This document shows positions 1-13,100 of a stretch of 64,000 nt of DNA, one piece after another. The position numbers and the translations under genes were made by a program. The notes beneath the pieces were generated by a model that saw only the letters and a list, made by a program, of their open reading frames with translations, did no database searches and was not told the origin of the DNA. The first letter of the stretch is position 1; each line of letters begins with the position of its first letter. This DNA is from Notospermus geniculatus (Eukaryota; Nemertea; Pilidiophora; Heteronemertea; Lineidae), in the NCBI GenBank assembly GCA_002633025.1, contig NMRB01000286.1, positions 51,123 to 115,122 on the forward strand, written 5' to 3'.

Positions 1-117
1 CCTAACGCGATTCGTCGACGCATGCGGCAACGCCTTTGTTATTTTCCGCCGCACTGCACGCAAAAAAAGGTTTTGACGCATGCGTCGCCCTATCGCATGC
101 GAATCGCGTTAGGTGTG
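1..117. repeat. Short TIR element (MITE), copy 1, left tip cut by window start
   Basis: Starts inside CCTAACGCGATTCG and ends with its inverted partner CGAATCGCGTTAGG, so the ends pair as terminal inverted repeats. The interior holds GACGCATGCG words in both halves. It is non-coding; the small ORFs here on both strands come from the palindromic structure. It belongs to the same family as the neighbouring element at 139-259. No transposase is present, so this is a non-autonomous element by inference. Confidence 0.7.
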
Positions 118-138
118 TTCCTACCCTAAGGGTGGCTA

Positions 139-259
139 CACACCTAACGCGATTCGTTGACGCATGCGGCAACGCCTTTGTTATTTTCCGCCGCACTGCA
201 CGCAAACAATTGCGTTGACGCATGCGTCGCCCAATCGCATGCGAATCGCGTTAGGTGTG
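139..259. repeat. Short TIR element (MITE), copy 2
   Basis: Perfect 18-bp terminal inverted repeats, CACACCTAACGCGATTCG and its reverse complement, enclose about 85 bp. The sequence is nearly the same as copy 1 just upstream, and only about 20 bp separate the two, so the pair looks like a tandem insertion or a local duplication. Confidence 0.75.
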
Positions 260-275
260 TCCCTACCCTTAGCAG

Positions 276-1040
276 GGCACGTTTCGTAACCGCAGGGGCT
301 ATTGATCTGAAACTTGGTATATACCCCTACGTCAGATGACCACCAAGTTTCGGTCCGATTCGATTCTTCGCTTGGCAACCAGGTGGCCAAAACCAAAAAC
401 ACAAAAGTGCAGTAACTCCTGAACTCATGTCTGACTGGATCATCTCCAAATTTTTACCATAGATGTATCTAATGATAATACATCATGTACGTACATGTAT
501 ATAACGGGCTTTTGATTTGAACTACTTTTCAAGGTCACAGACGTCAAAGTTCAGAATTTTGCCTGTTGGTGGCACGTTTCGTAACCGCTGGGGCTATTGA
601 CCTGAAACTTGGCACGTATATACATGTACCCAGATGACCCATGACACCAAGTTTCAGTCCGATTCAATTCTTGGCTTGGCCACCAGGTGGCCAGAACGAA
701 AACTCAGAGTCCAATAATTCCTAAACTAACGACTGGGTCGTCTCCCAATTTTCATCATCGGTGCATCTAATGAGTGTACATGACATATGGTAACTGGGTT
801 TTGATTTGACCTCTTTTTCAAGGTCACAGAGGTCGGGCACAGAGGTCAAAGTTTAAGATTTTGCCATTTGGTGGCACGTTTCATGGGTTGAATCTTCTAA
901 CTTGGTGTGATCATGTATATCTCGGTATTCTCTACATGTATGTGTACAGCGAATTTTCGTCCAATTGGACCCCTAATGGTTACCAAGCGGCCATTTTGGA
1001 ATATGGACCGGCACATATGCCATAAATTACTCAAGCGAGA
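276..1040 (+). repeat. Tandem repeat of about 300 bp, two full units and a partial third
   Basis: Units begin at GGCACGTTTC near 276, 571 and 873. Shared blocks include CTGAAACTTGG, ACCAAGTTTC, TCCGATT, CCAGGTGGCCA and CAAGGTCACAGA. The third unit decays after about 150 bp. A dispersed copy of the same unit lies at 19302-19590, so this is a genome-wide repeat, not a local satellite. It lies in the intron or 5' flank of the sacsin-like gene. Confidence 0.75.
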
Positions 1041-1189
1041 ATGTTTTGACCTTGAAATTTTGACCACAATCATATTACCCAGGAACTCGAGGCCTGCCCT
1101 GGAACATTTCGATTTGACATTTGTCATTATTTGTACATTCACCCAGGTGAGCACATGGTCCATGGAACATTTCATTTATCAATAATGAG

Positions 1190-4100
1190 GAGTTTTGATT
1201 TCTCTTTTGAAGGAAATCCTTCAAAACGCCGAGGATTCCAATGCAAAATGTGTCAAGTTCTTGTACGATAAGAACAGCTACCCCACCGTTGGTCTTGAAG
1301 ATGATACATCTCGTGATCATCAGGTCAGTGCTTTCGTAGTTCTTTGTTTCATTCAATACAAAAAGCGTTCTGGGGAACGTTTTGCTGATGTTGAAATCAA
1401 AGTTGGCAACATTAGTTTCTTCACTCCACAAGTAATACCATAAAGGAATCAAACATAAAGGTTTAACTGCGAACTTCATGTGTTGCCACCAGATGTCTCT
1501 CACTACTGCCTGAATTTTGGCATTACGTCATAGGCAGGGGCTTCAACTTTTTTTATGGTAGTCGGGTACATGAATCTGTCGACTTGATGCCTTGAATTCC
1601 ATTTCTTAGGATAACACAACTATTTTCAGCACAATTAGTGTTCCACGTGTAAATGTACGCGCCTATTCAAATGTACACAGATGACCCTGTGCTCTCATCG
1701 TTCGTGGGGTTCTCATTAATTCAGTCCTTTTGTATCATAAGATCAACTAGTCGGAATTCAACAAAATTCGCAGTAAACATGTAGAAGGGTCTTGCCTATC
1801 ATATGGAAGAGTCAGAATGCAAATCTGTTGAGGTTTAACGGGATACTGTTCACATTTATAAAACGCTAAATTTGTAATGAGCCTTTATGGTTGATTCCTT
1901 TATGGTACATGTAATACCAAAAGCCTGCTTCATCTTGAATGTAAACCTAGCATATGCCGATGTGAAAGATGCAGAGCTCACCTGGGAGAGCTCAGTGATA
2001 TGAATTCTTTGATTCAGGGTAAGGGGTCTAAGTGTAGACCCTATTTTGACATGTCTCATTTAGGCCTTCTTAAGATTGAAGACAAGTCATTTTACTGACT
2101 TGACAACAAACAAGTATTGTCAATGATCTTCCCACCACAGGTTGACAATTGGTAAGGATTTTACATACCCTGTGAGAATTTTTTTACTATATTCCAGCCA
2201 CTTTCAGTTGTCTTAAAGTCCAACATGGACCATTTTTTGCGGCTTGTGTAATCATTGCGCACAGAATTACAGTGAAGAACTTTTTATTTCGTGAAAAAAT
2301 TCCAAGCGGTGAGAAAGTTATGATTGATTTTGTGAATGACCCAGCTAAAATCAGAATGGTCCGAGACTGCCTTATTAAGTGATGTCACACTAGGGAATTT
2401 GCATAATGAACATGTCATTTCCCTGATTAGAGCGGCCTAGTGAACAAATTAAAGCAATGAATGTGATGGGAAATTCAACAAAATGCAATTATCGTGCAGA
2501 AACCATGCGTCCAGTGTACTCTGGGTGGGTCAAATTCGAATGAAGTTTTCCCTAGTTATACGTCACGAATAAATTAGCATATTCACATTGTTGAAGTCGT
2601 TCACAGTACGGTTTTTAGCCCAATGATTTTGACTGACAAAATCCTTGTTATCTCGCTTACTTAACATAATTTCATGAAACAAACAGCAAAATGTAGTTCT
2701 GTCTGAATGCTGTACAAAGCTGAAAAAGAGTGAGAATTTATTTTTGTGGTGCAAGTAGGACTTTAAACATTTTCCTATACCCTTTCAGGGTGAAGCTCTA
2801 TACGCCTACAATGATGCCACCTTCACTGAGACAGACTTCAGGAACCTTCTGAATGTTAGAAGGAGCAGCAAGAAGACTGACAGGGCGAAGGTTGGAAGAT
2901 TTGGGCTTGGGTTCAAATCAGTCTTTCATTTGACTGGTAAGAGCTGAATCGACATCTTTGTGCATCATTTTACAGGATCTCACATCACTTTAGAGAACTG
3001 CATGCAGTAATTTTGTCTTTTGGCTAAAGGACAGATATCCTTCCTGTTTTGCTTAACACTTTTCGAGTAATATTATTTTCCGCCCTTGCGAGAAAACATT
3101 GCCATGTTTGTATATATTCAATACAACCCCCACCCGTCCGAAAAATGCAGTAGGATCATTTCTTCTGGTTGGCTTTTTCTTCAAGCTCATTTGTGTGAAC
3201 CTCTCTGAAGCAGGGCTGACACACCTGTGTTTCTTGTTGGTGTATTGAGCCACTCGACATTCCACTGTGGTTTACTTTACAGAGTTACCAACCCTTTTGA
3301 GTGGAAAGCACCTGGCTAAGATCAGTCCATATTTGGCGCGTCTGCCACGCAAGAAACACCTGCAGCTCAACAAAGACTTCCCAGCGGAATTGGACAGTTT
3401 CCGAGGAGAATTTCAAGGCTACAATGATGAAGCTTCAAGGACCGGTGACTACAAGGGAACGATTTTCAGGTTTCCTCTCCGAAAACGTGAATCAGAGATA
3501 TCGAAAACACTGTACAATGAAGACAAGATCATGGACTTGTTCAAGGCTCTAAAGGATCGAGCTTACATGAATTTGCTCTTCTTGAAATCCTTGGAACTGA
3601 TAGAAGTATATGTGCAAGAAAAAGGCGCGACCAGCCCGACACTTTTCCTGCGTATTTCTGTCGTGAATAGCGACAGATCCATGCTGGATATAAGGGCAAG
3701 TTTCTTTCAGCAGCTTTGCACGGAAGAAAATGACGTTTTGAACGAACAGCGTCATCTGACTTACCAAGTGGACATCGAGACAACAGATGGTTGCGGGGAG
3801 CAAGAGTTGAAGAGTTTTCTTGTGTGCCATTTCTACGATGGGAAAAATGTATCACAAAGTATGAAATGTTTGCTGAATGATGAACAACTGAGTTACCAAC
3901 CACTGGTCAGTGTTGCTGCCCCCTTGAATCAGGCAAATGATATCATTTCTGCCCCCAACGGACATATCTTCTGTTTCCTACCTCTACCAATCCATGATGA
4001 CAACAGTCCAACTGGTCTCCCAGTCCATGTAAGCAGTTTCTTTGTCCTAAGCTCAAACAGAAGTGAGATAAAATGGCCGACAGCGAAGCAGGACCCTGCT

Positions 4101-7100
4101 AAGATGTCTGATAGTCTGAAGTGGAACCGTTGCCTTCTGACAGAACTCGTTCCGCGGGCATACACACAACTTCTTGTACATGGAACCAAACGATCAACAT
4201 TCCAATCACGAGATATGTTCAACGCATTTCCTGACATCGACATCATTGACGAAAAGTGGAGAAATACATTCCTGGTACCATTCCTAACAGAGGTCATCGC
4301 ATTACCAATTTTCCCAACAGCTGGTACGTCAGGGCAATACGTCAGAGTAAAGGATGCTGTAATCTGTCCTCTCTCACTTGCTGAAAAAACGAGGCAAGTG
4401 TTGGTGCGCGTACTGCGAGACTGTGGAAGAAATGTTGTTTGTCTACCAGAACATATAATCAAAGCGGTGAAGAGATTCAGCCAGAAAGCACCAGTTGAAA
4501 CAACACAGGAGATGAGGAAGTCTGAAAAGTAAGTGCCTTTGGTTGAGTGGTTCAGTTTGTCCTCATCTTTTTCAAACTTTGCCATCTATTATCGGTGTGA
4601 TACACCACCTCTCTTGCAGCACTGTCGTATTGTTTCTATCCATTCTCAAAATACCTTCAGTCCTACTGATAGTTAATCACCCTTTTCTCAGGTACAAGTC
4701 TTACTCACGAGAAGAGAAGCTATGCTTACTACAGTACCTTCTTGGGGAAGACCCAGTTCAACCAGCTGACCTCCATGGCCTGGAATTACTCCCTCTATCT
4801 GATGGAACATTCACAACATTTGGACCAAAGTCTGCACAGCCCATCTTTGTTGACATGGAAAATCTTCAACATCTCTTGCCAACCCTAGAGCACCGGTTCC
4901 TGAGTAGCGACTTAGATGCGGCATTGTCCAGCAAAATCCGCCAGCGAAATATGCTAGGTAAATCTTTTTGGGATATTCATGTACATGTACATTTCTTTAC
5001 CAGGTCAGTTATAATCCAACTCTCATGACTCATTCTCGTTGCATTTTTCTGAGCTTTCAGGACTTGGAATTTAGTCCCAAATCTTCAAGTGAAATTTACT
5101 CCCTTTAAAAACATGCTTTTTTGTAAGAGTATTTCATCTTAGTTAATCTCCATTTTCAGCTTTCACGCAACTTGCTCCCTGCACAAGCAAGACTGTCTTC
5201 CAACTCTTGCCAAGCATATTCCCGGGGTATTGTGCAAGGCAAAAGATTGTCAACACCAGTGGCGACCCAAAGCTTCGACACCTCACAGACACTTGGCTCA
5301 AGAACCTGTGGTTGTTCCTCAACCGTGCCATCTTGAATTATCCCAACCGCATGGATCGGATAAAACATCTGCATATCCTACCCATCAGTTTCAGCTCGGG
5401 AAATCTTCAACTGTCCAAACTCAGTGGTGGGTCAATTTGTGTTGCACACCATCTCCATGATGAAAGCCTTCCTGAACATCTTGCCAGCAGTTTGAAATAC
5501 TTCGCCATGACAGTTCTAGTTGACATACCAGATTATGTGAAGCAACATCCACGAGTTTTCGACCATCACTGGATCTTTCAGCCAAATCCTGAGTCCGTCA
5601 TGCGAGCTCTCTTGAAGGCCAACAGTGAGGACTCTAAAATTAGTGCAGAACATTGCCAGTTCAACAGATTTGCAAGCAAGGCCCAGAGGGAGGCAGTGCT
5701 GAAGTTCTTTGAGCCACTTCCCCTTTCTCATACTGGTTACAACGACTTCAGATCATTCCTTAGGAACCTGTATTTGTTTGAAACAGTGGATCAAAGCAAT
5801 AGCCAGCCAGTTCATTTCACAAGCACAGCTAAGGCACAATTGGCAGTTAGGGAGTACAATATCCCCGTAAGATCTCCCTGCTTACTTCTGAATGTCGGCA
5901 ACGCAGTGGTTCTTGAGATGTCAAAGTTCCTTGGTGCCCAAGTCAGAACTGAGACCCAAATCCTTGAGGACTACGTCTTTCAAGAAATAGAGCAAAGACG
6001 CCTAGGGCCCAAAGAAGTGCAGGAGGTTATGATGTACACACTAGATGACTACCATGGCCACATCAAGCGAAGGAGAACATTTCATCGACGTCTTGTCAAC
6101 TTGGCGTTTTTGACTAATGCATCGGGCAAAGCAAGACGGGTTTGTGATTACTTTGATCCCAGTGACACCATCCTCAACAGACTGTTCTACGCCGAGGACA
6201 AGTTTCCTCCAATTGTATACCGAGGTTACTTGGAAGTGCTTCAGAAACTAGGCCTGAAAAAGAGGCACCAAGTAACTTGGCAAGATCTGCTGACGACAGC
6301 GCAACTGACTGACAAAAAGGGAAGGACGGACAAAAAGAACATGGAACTGAAAAGTCAGGGTATCGGAGAAATTGTCTCAGAAAATCGAGAGATAATCAGG
6401 GTCAATGGCATTAAAGAGAAACTGAAGAACCTCGCATGGGTACCAGTACAAGAAGACAGAAACTCATTTCCACAATGCTTACCTTGGGGAGGTGTGGGAG
6501 AGAACTTCCAGAAGCCAGGTTCCCTATGTCTGTCGTCAGAAATTTCCATAGCTGGTTCTTCCATGCCGTCAGTCAAGACAGCAATAGTGAACGACGAAGT
6601 TGTGAGACTGGTGCGTGGTGGAGAATTATTGCCCTTGGCAAAGGTTGTGGAACATTTGCAAAACATTGTGAACCACTACAAACCAGAAGAAAAGGTCCGT
6701 TTAATGGGATTTGTGAGACAGGTGTACGATGCTCTGAAGCAGTACCACGTTGACTCCGTCCAGGCACAGATGTCATCAGTCGGGTTGATGAACTGGGTCT
6801 GGCATGGCAATGGATTTGTTCAGGCTGATTGTGTAGCATTGAATCTCTCTGATAACTTTGCCCCATATGCCTTTACACTACCTGATGAGCTCCAAGGAAT
6901 TCAGTCGTGGCTTCTGGAGATGGGTGTCAGACAAAGATGTGATTGGTTCCAGTTGTTACAGCGAATTAAGCTTTGGCATGATGAACATGGCGATACCAAT
7001 CCAGACCGGGTTGCTAGCGATCTCATGATCGTAACAAAAGTACTGAGGAAGATCGTAAATGAATCTTCTCGCAGTCCTCTACAGTTGAGTGCTCAGGGAA

Positions 7101-10100
7101 GTCACCTTCTGCTTCCAGTGGAGAATTATGAAGGAAGGTTACAGCTTCTTCCTGCAAGCGAGTGCACGTCTGCAGATATCGGGGAAAGACGTTTCCTTGA
7201 AGATGCATTTTCGCAGGATGACAGCAATGACACTGTTCATTACATTCACGACTCAGTTCCAAGGGACGTTACAGAAGCACTGGGTGTGAGCACAACTACA
7301 AACCGATTGCTTGAAGACGACTCTGAAGGAATCAACTTAGTGGAGAGTCACGGACAGGAGGAATCCCTGACACATCGTCTGAGGTTGCTCATACAGGACT
7401 ATCCTGATGGTTTGGCCATTCCAAAAGAGATGATCCAGAACGCAGATGATGCTGGTGCAACTGAAGTGAAATTCCTTTACGACGAAAGAGAGAATGTGGA
7501 CCATTTGGATGGTCTGTTGGATGCTGGGATGAGAGAATGCCATGGAGCATCACTTTGGGTGTATAATAATGCCATCTTCACTGAAGCTGACCTGAAAAAC
7601 ATATCAAAGCTGAGCGGAGCAACGAAAGAAAACCAGGGTGACAAAATAGGGAAGTTTGGCCTTGGGTTCAATGTCGTGTACAATGTCACAGATGTCCCAA
7701 GTTTCATTACAAACAAGTCGGTTGTTTTCCTTGATCCACACCGGTCACACCTCGGAAAGGCCAAGAGAAGCCCAAGTGATACTGGACTGAAAATCAACAT
7801 TTGTACAAACAACAGACGAAGTGCGTACATTCGAAGGAAGTACTACAGCCAGTTTCATCCATACAATGGAGTCTTTGGTTGTCAGCTTGTAAAAGATGCC
7901 CAGCAGGTTCCCTTCAAAGGAACGTTGTTCCGACTCCCACTCCGCAATTCGGTAGCAAAGAGTGAGATAAGCAATGTGCCATATACAAAAGATGACGTGA
8001 GAGAACTCTTCCAACTGATCATTGATCAAGCCAGCAACTTGTTGATCTTCACCCAGAATGTGAAGTCCATAGAGCTCTATCATCTACCAGGAAATGTGAG
8101 CGACCCATCGAAATCTGATCGAATTTTTCGAATGGAAACCAAGACTGACAGAGTTCTTAAACCACTAGGCCTACCAAGTACCGTCGGCGTCACCAACCAC
8201 AGTCTGCTCGCCACAGCTTCCTCCCTCGTGAGCAACAGAAACTGTGCTCTGCCACAAGACATAAGCCGTACCTCCATTGTTGTTACGGACCTGAAGTTCA
8301 AGTCCAGGAGAGGGCTAACACTCGAGGGGCAAAACAAGAAAGTCCTTTGGCTGGTGCATGATTGCATTGGGACAAATGAATCCATGGCACATGCTCGTAG
8401 AAATGACGAAACATCCTATGTTCCAGTTGCGGGAGTTGCTGTCCAGCTTGAAAAACAGGGTGGAAAATATCAGCCCATTTTGTACAACGGAGGAGCAGGT
8501 CCGTTATTCTGCCATCTTCCACTTCCATCGTCTGTCAGGAGTGGATTACCCGTTATTGTCAATGGAAGCTTTGCCATCAAGCCTGATCGACGCCAGATCG
8601 TTCAGATCACATCAGATGACAAACTAAACAATCCCATGGATGCCTGGAATGAGACGTTAAAGACGGATGCCATCACTCTGGCTTACATTGGTGCCCTGGA
8701 CCAAATGAAGGAAGTGTTTGCCCCGCATCCTGATTTCTACTCTCTCTGGCCTGAGAGAAGTACCATTGATCGAGGCTTTCAATCATTCCTGTTGAGTTTT
8801 TACACCTCACTTGCTACTGCCAGGAATGGTTTGTCTCCTAATATCTTCACCAACGGCGATGTATGGGTTGACTTTGGACATGTTGTCTTTCTTGATGATA
8901 CGTTTGCCCACTCTGATGATGTTCGGGATATTGCCCTGGAAGTTCTACAGCAGTATCTTGACAAGCAATGTCCACTTCACGATAGTAGAAGAGTAGCATC
9001 GATTCTGCCTCAGCATTTGAAGGCTGGCTTCGCAGATTTAGTTAAGTCCAAGATCTTCAGTGTTGCCAAGACATATGCAGAGGCCATCCTGCCGTATCTC
9101 AAACAGATCGATGGCGAAAAAAGAAACCGGTTACTCTTGTTTGCCTTGAAGCATGCGAAAGGTAATCCTCAGCTCAGGGCTCTGCTGATGGCAAATGCCT
9201 GCATTCCTGTTCAACCGACTGGTACAAAATTTGTCAAGCCAAGCGAACTCATCAGTCCAGCGGGAAGACGAGCAGGACTGTACGAGGTGAATGACAATGT
9301 TTTCCCCGTTGCCTGTTTCTGCGAGCAGAAATATCTTGGCATTCTGAAAGATTTGGGGATGAACGTTGATGACTTATCCTGGGATATGATCATAGAGAGG
9401 GCGAGTTCTATAAAACAGCAGCAACAGATGGAAAGACTGAAACACTGGATTTCCTATGTAGATCAGAAGCTACAAAGAGGGAATGATTCCACCGCACCGA
9501 ACCCAAGTCAGACGCAAGAACTACAGACAATTAGATTCCTGCCGGTACTTCCAAAGCCAGAGCAATATCCAGTTCCCTGGAAAGGAGCTGGCCATCAAGG
9601 CCTTGTTGCAGCCGGTGAGGCTTATCCAAATCATTACCAGAACCTTGTAGGGAGTGCCTGTCTTATTGTTGATGAAAGGGCTTGCGGCTTGTCAGGTATA
9701 CTGAGGTCGAACAAGATAAGACAGATACTGAGGCTGGCTGACAGAAGTGTCCGACTCAATGATCTTCTGATTCAACTTAAGGGTTTGTCAGAAGTCTGTA
9801 TATCGCGTGAAAATACCTACGTTGTAAAGGATATTTGCAAACAGGTGTATGAGCGTTTGGAGTCGGGTTGCAATGACCATACTGTCGCTGTACTTATTGG
9901 GAATCGATTGAGAGGATCTAGGTGTCTACTCGCTGATGACGTGTTCATGGACCCAAAGTATTGTGCCAAACAAGGCACCGACATCCCTAAATTCCTTCAT
10001 GTTGTTCAGCACCCACTCACTCGTCAACAACAACTGCTCTCCGTTCTCGGTGTGAAGGATCAATTCCATGGCACAGATTATGTGGAGGCGCTTCATCGGA

Positions 10101-13100
10101 TTGGTTTCGTTGATGGGATTAGGGTTGCGAGGGATGTAGCAGAGGCCCTACAAATGTGGTCAGCAGAGAACAATTGTACCGCAGATGAAGTCGAACGCCA
10201 ATGTGGTAAACCCATCCTTCTTCCAACAGAAGAGAACGCTGAAGGCTGTTGGGAGCTGCTGCCTGTGAGTGATTTATGCTTGAATGCACATGACGACGCC
10301 ACCTGCAGTCCCTCAGCAGCACCAAGACCTTGGCTACGTTGCACTGTTGGGGAACAGAATATCCGCTATGTCCACCAACGCATACCAGCCAGAGTTGCGC
10401 AAGCCCTTGGAGTGAGGACAGATCGACAAAACGTCCTCAGCAGATTAGGAGCACCCCTAGGTCAGCCGTTTGGACAAAAGGAGCCGCTTACCACACGGAT
10501 TAAGGGTATTCTCAAAAATTACCCATGTAATGAAGGGGTTCTGAAGGAGTTGTTACAAAATGCCGATGATGCTGGTGCAACTGAACTCCGGTTCATTCTC
10601 GACAAACGACAACATGGAGGGGATAGAGTGTTCAATGAAAACTGGAGACACCTCCAGGGACCAGCCCTTTGTGTTTACAACAACAGGCCTTTTTCAAAGA
10701 AAGACCTCAATGGTATCTGCAGTCTTGGAGAAGGGTCCAAGTCAACCGACCCCACAAAGACAGGTCAATATGGCATTGGGTTCAACAGTGTCTACCATCT
10801 TACAGACGTACCGAGTTTTCTCACTGATGGGCACGAAATAGGCAGAACTTTTGGGGTACTCGATCCAAGTTGCAAGTACGCACCTGAAGCCTGCCCACAG
10901 AGTCCTGGTCGCTGTTTCCAAGGCGATGACCTTCAAACAGTACAGCAAAATTTCAAGGATGTATTCCCTGGATACCTAGAAGACCGGTTTGACCTGAGGG
11001 GAGCAACAATTTTTCGACTCCCTCTACGGAGTAGGCCCATGGCAAGTATATCTGCAATTAGTCAAAATGTTGTGGATGTCAGAAGCACGGAGACACTTCT
11101 TGAGGTGTTCAAAGAAGAGATGTTCAAAAATCTTCTCTATGTGAATTCAGTCCGCACCATATCTTTGGAAAGTCTTGGAGGTATCCCCATGAACCAATAC
11201 TCTGTCCACGTGAGCATATCTGATAGAGACAGCAAGGCACTGGATGACTTCAATGCACATGTAAAATGCGTGAGTGAAGATCTCCAACGTGGTAGAAAAA
11301 CTCTGCAGGATATTCAATACAGGGACGTAACCTACACCCTTACAATGAAGGACTCACAAGGACTGGAACAAACATGGTCAGTTTGTCAGTGCATTGGCTT
11401 ACCTAACGGATGTGCTGTTCCACCAAGTATAGCAGAAGCTGTAGAGTCGAAGGATTTGGCACTGCTACCAAGAGGTGGTGCCGCTCACCTTCTGGCTAGT
11501 ACTCAGCCAGTTAAAGGGCGGCAGATATTCTGCTTCCTACCACTACCCGCTCGTGAGGACACTAAACTCCCCATTCACATCAATGGTCACTTTGCGCTGG
11601 ATACAGCAAGGAGAGGTCTTTGGGAGGACAGCAACCAAAATCCAGAATACAGGAGCATGTGGAACAGCCTAATGATGAAGATAGTATCCCAGGCTTATAT
11701 TTCATTGGTGGACCGCGAGTGCTCCAAACTTCAGGCCAAAGCAGTTGTGACCACAAAAGAGTTGCAGCAGTTCTATCGCCTGTTCCCAGATCTTTCCAAA
11801 GTCACTTCAGCTTATCTTCAAGAACTTATACGGGCTTTCTACACATCTGAGCGATTCCTGAACATGGCATGTTTGGCTGTTCAAACGGACAAGGGTGAGA
11901 ACATCGAAACACGATGGTTCAGCTCCAGCAATTGTGTGCAAGGTGAAGCATTTTTTGATGACCTTAGCCATTCCTTGACAACTATCCTTTGTAGACTTGG
12001 CTTCAACCTTCTCTCTGCTCCAATGTTCATCTACAAAGCACTCCAGTCGTTAAACATCAATGTCCGTAAAGTCGAACCAAAGACGGTATTAGAGTACCTC
12101 TACAACTACAAGATGCATGCAGATTGCACATTGAAACACCTTCCTACACTTGTGAAGGACTCGGCATTTCAAAATGTACGGTCTTTAGTTGTGTTGACAG
12201 GATATTGCTACAAGGGACAAACTCAAGCAGGGGCTGAGGCAACGAAGTCATTGGCTGGGCTACCACTGTGTGTGTCTTGCGACGGGATGTTACAAGAGTT
12301 TTCTTCAGCCGGTCCACTATTTCATCCAAGGTTTTCCTCTTTGGCTCCTCACTGCGCAGGGCGCTTCGTTGATGAGGACGTCTACAATGCCATCCCTAGT
12401 CACGTCCTTGAGAAAGAACCGCTTGCATTGGTACCGCTGACGATTGAGAAACTGGCCCCACTTCTGCCTTCTCAATATCAGGATCACCGGGTAGAATACA
12501 GGATTGTTTGGGATCCACTTGCTGATCAAAAAAGGAAAGCGTGGATAGAGAAGTTATGGGAATTGATCAATCATGAAGTTGATCAGGTCTTCAAAGAGCA
12601 AGAAAAATTGGAGAACGTCAGGGAGTATGCAATCAAGCGACTTGAGCCCTTGAGGGAATATTGCATCATACCAGCACATGACACAGTTACGAAGATAAAA
12701 TATCTGTACCAACTGAAGTATGCAAAATGTGTTAGAAGTCCTTCCAAATACCAACCTTGTTACTTCGGTGATATTTCAAAACTGCTGGCAGATATTGGAA
12801 TCCCTGAACTCTCACCAATCATGATGAATTTTACCCCCTCCTCACTGAAGCTGTCTCTCCCGAAAGATATCGTATCGCACTCTGATGACCCACACGGCAT
12901 TCTCTATGCACTGTGGACTCTTTTGCAACAACCAGTGTGTGCCGAACGCCTTCGCAAAGTTTCACAGGTTGCATGCAACGCGCTCAAAATGAGAGAATAC
13001 TTGGCTGGGCCATTCAAGACGAAGTGCACATCTGAAGAGGCAGCACATTTGCGTGAGTTACCCATCCATCAGTTGGTGAACGGGAGCATTGGTCCTCTGA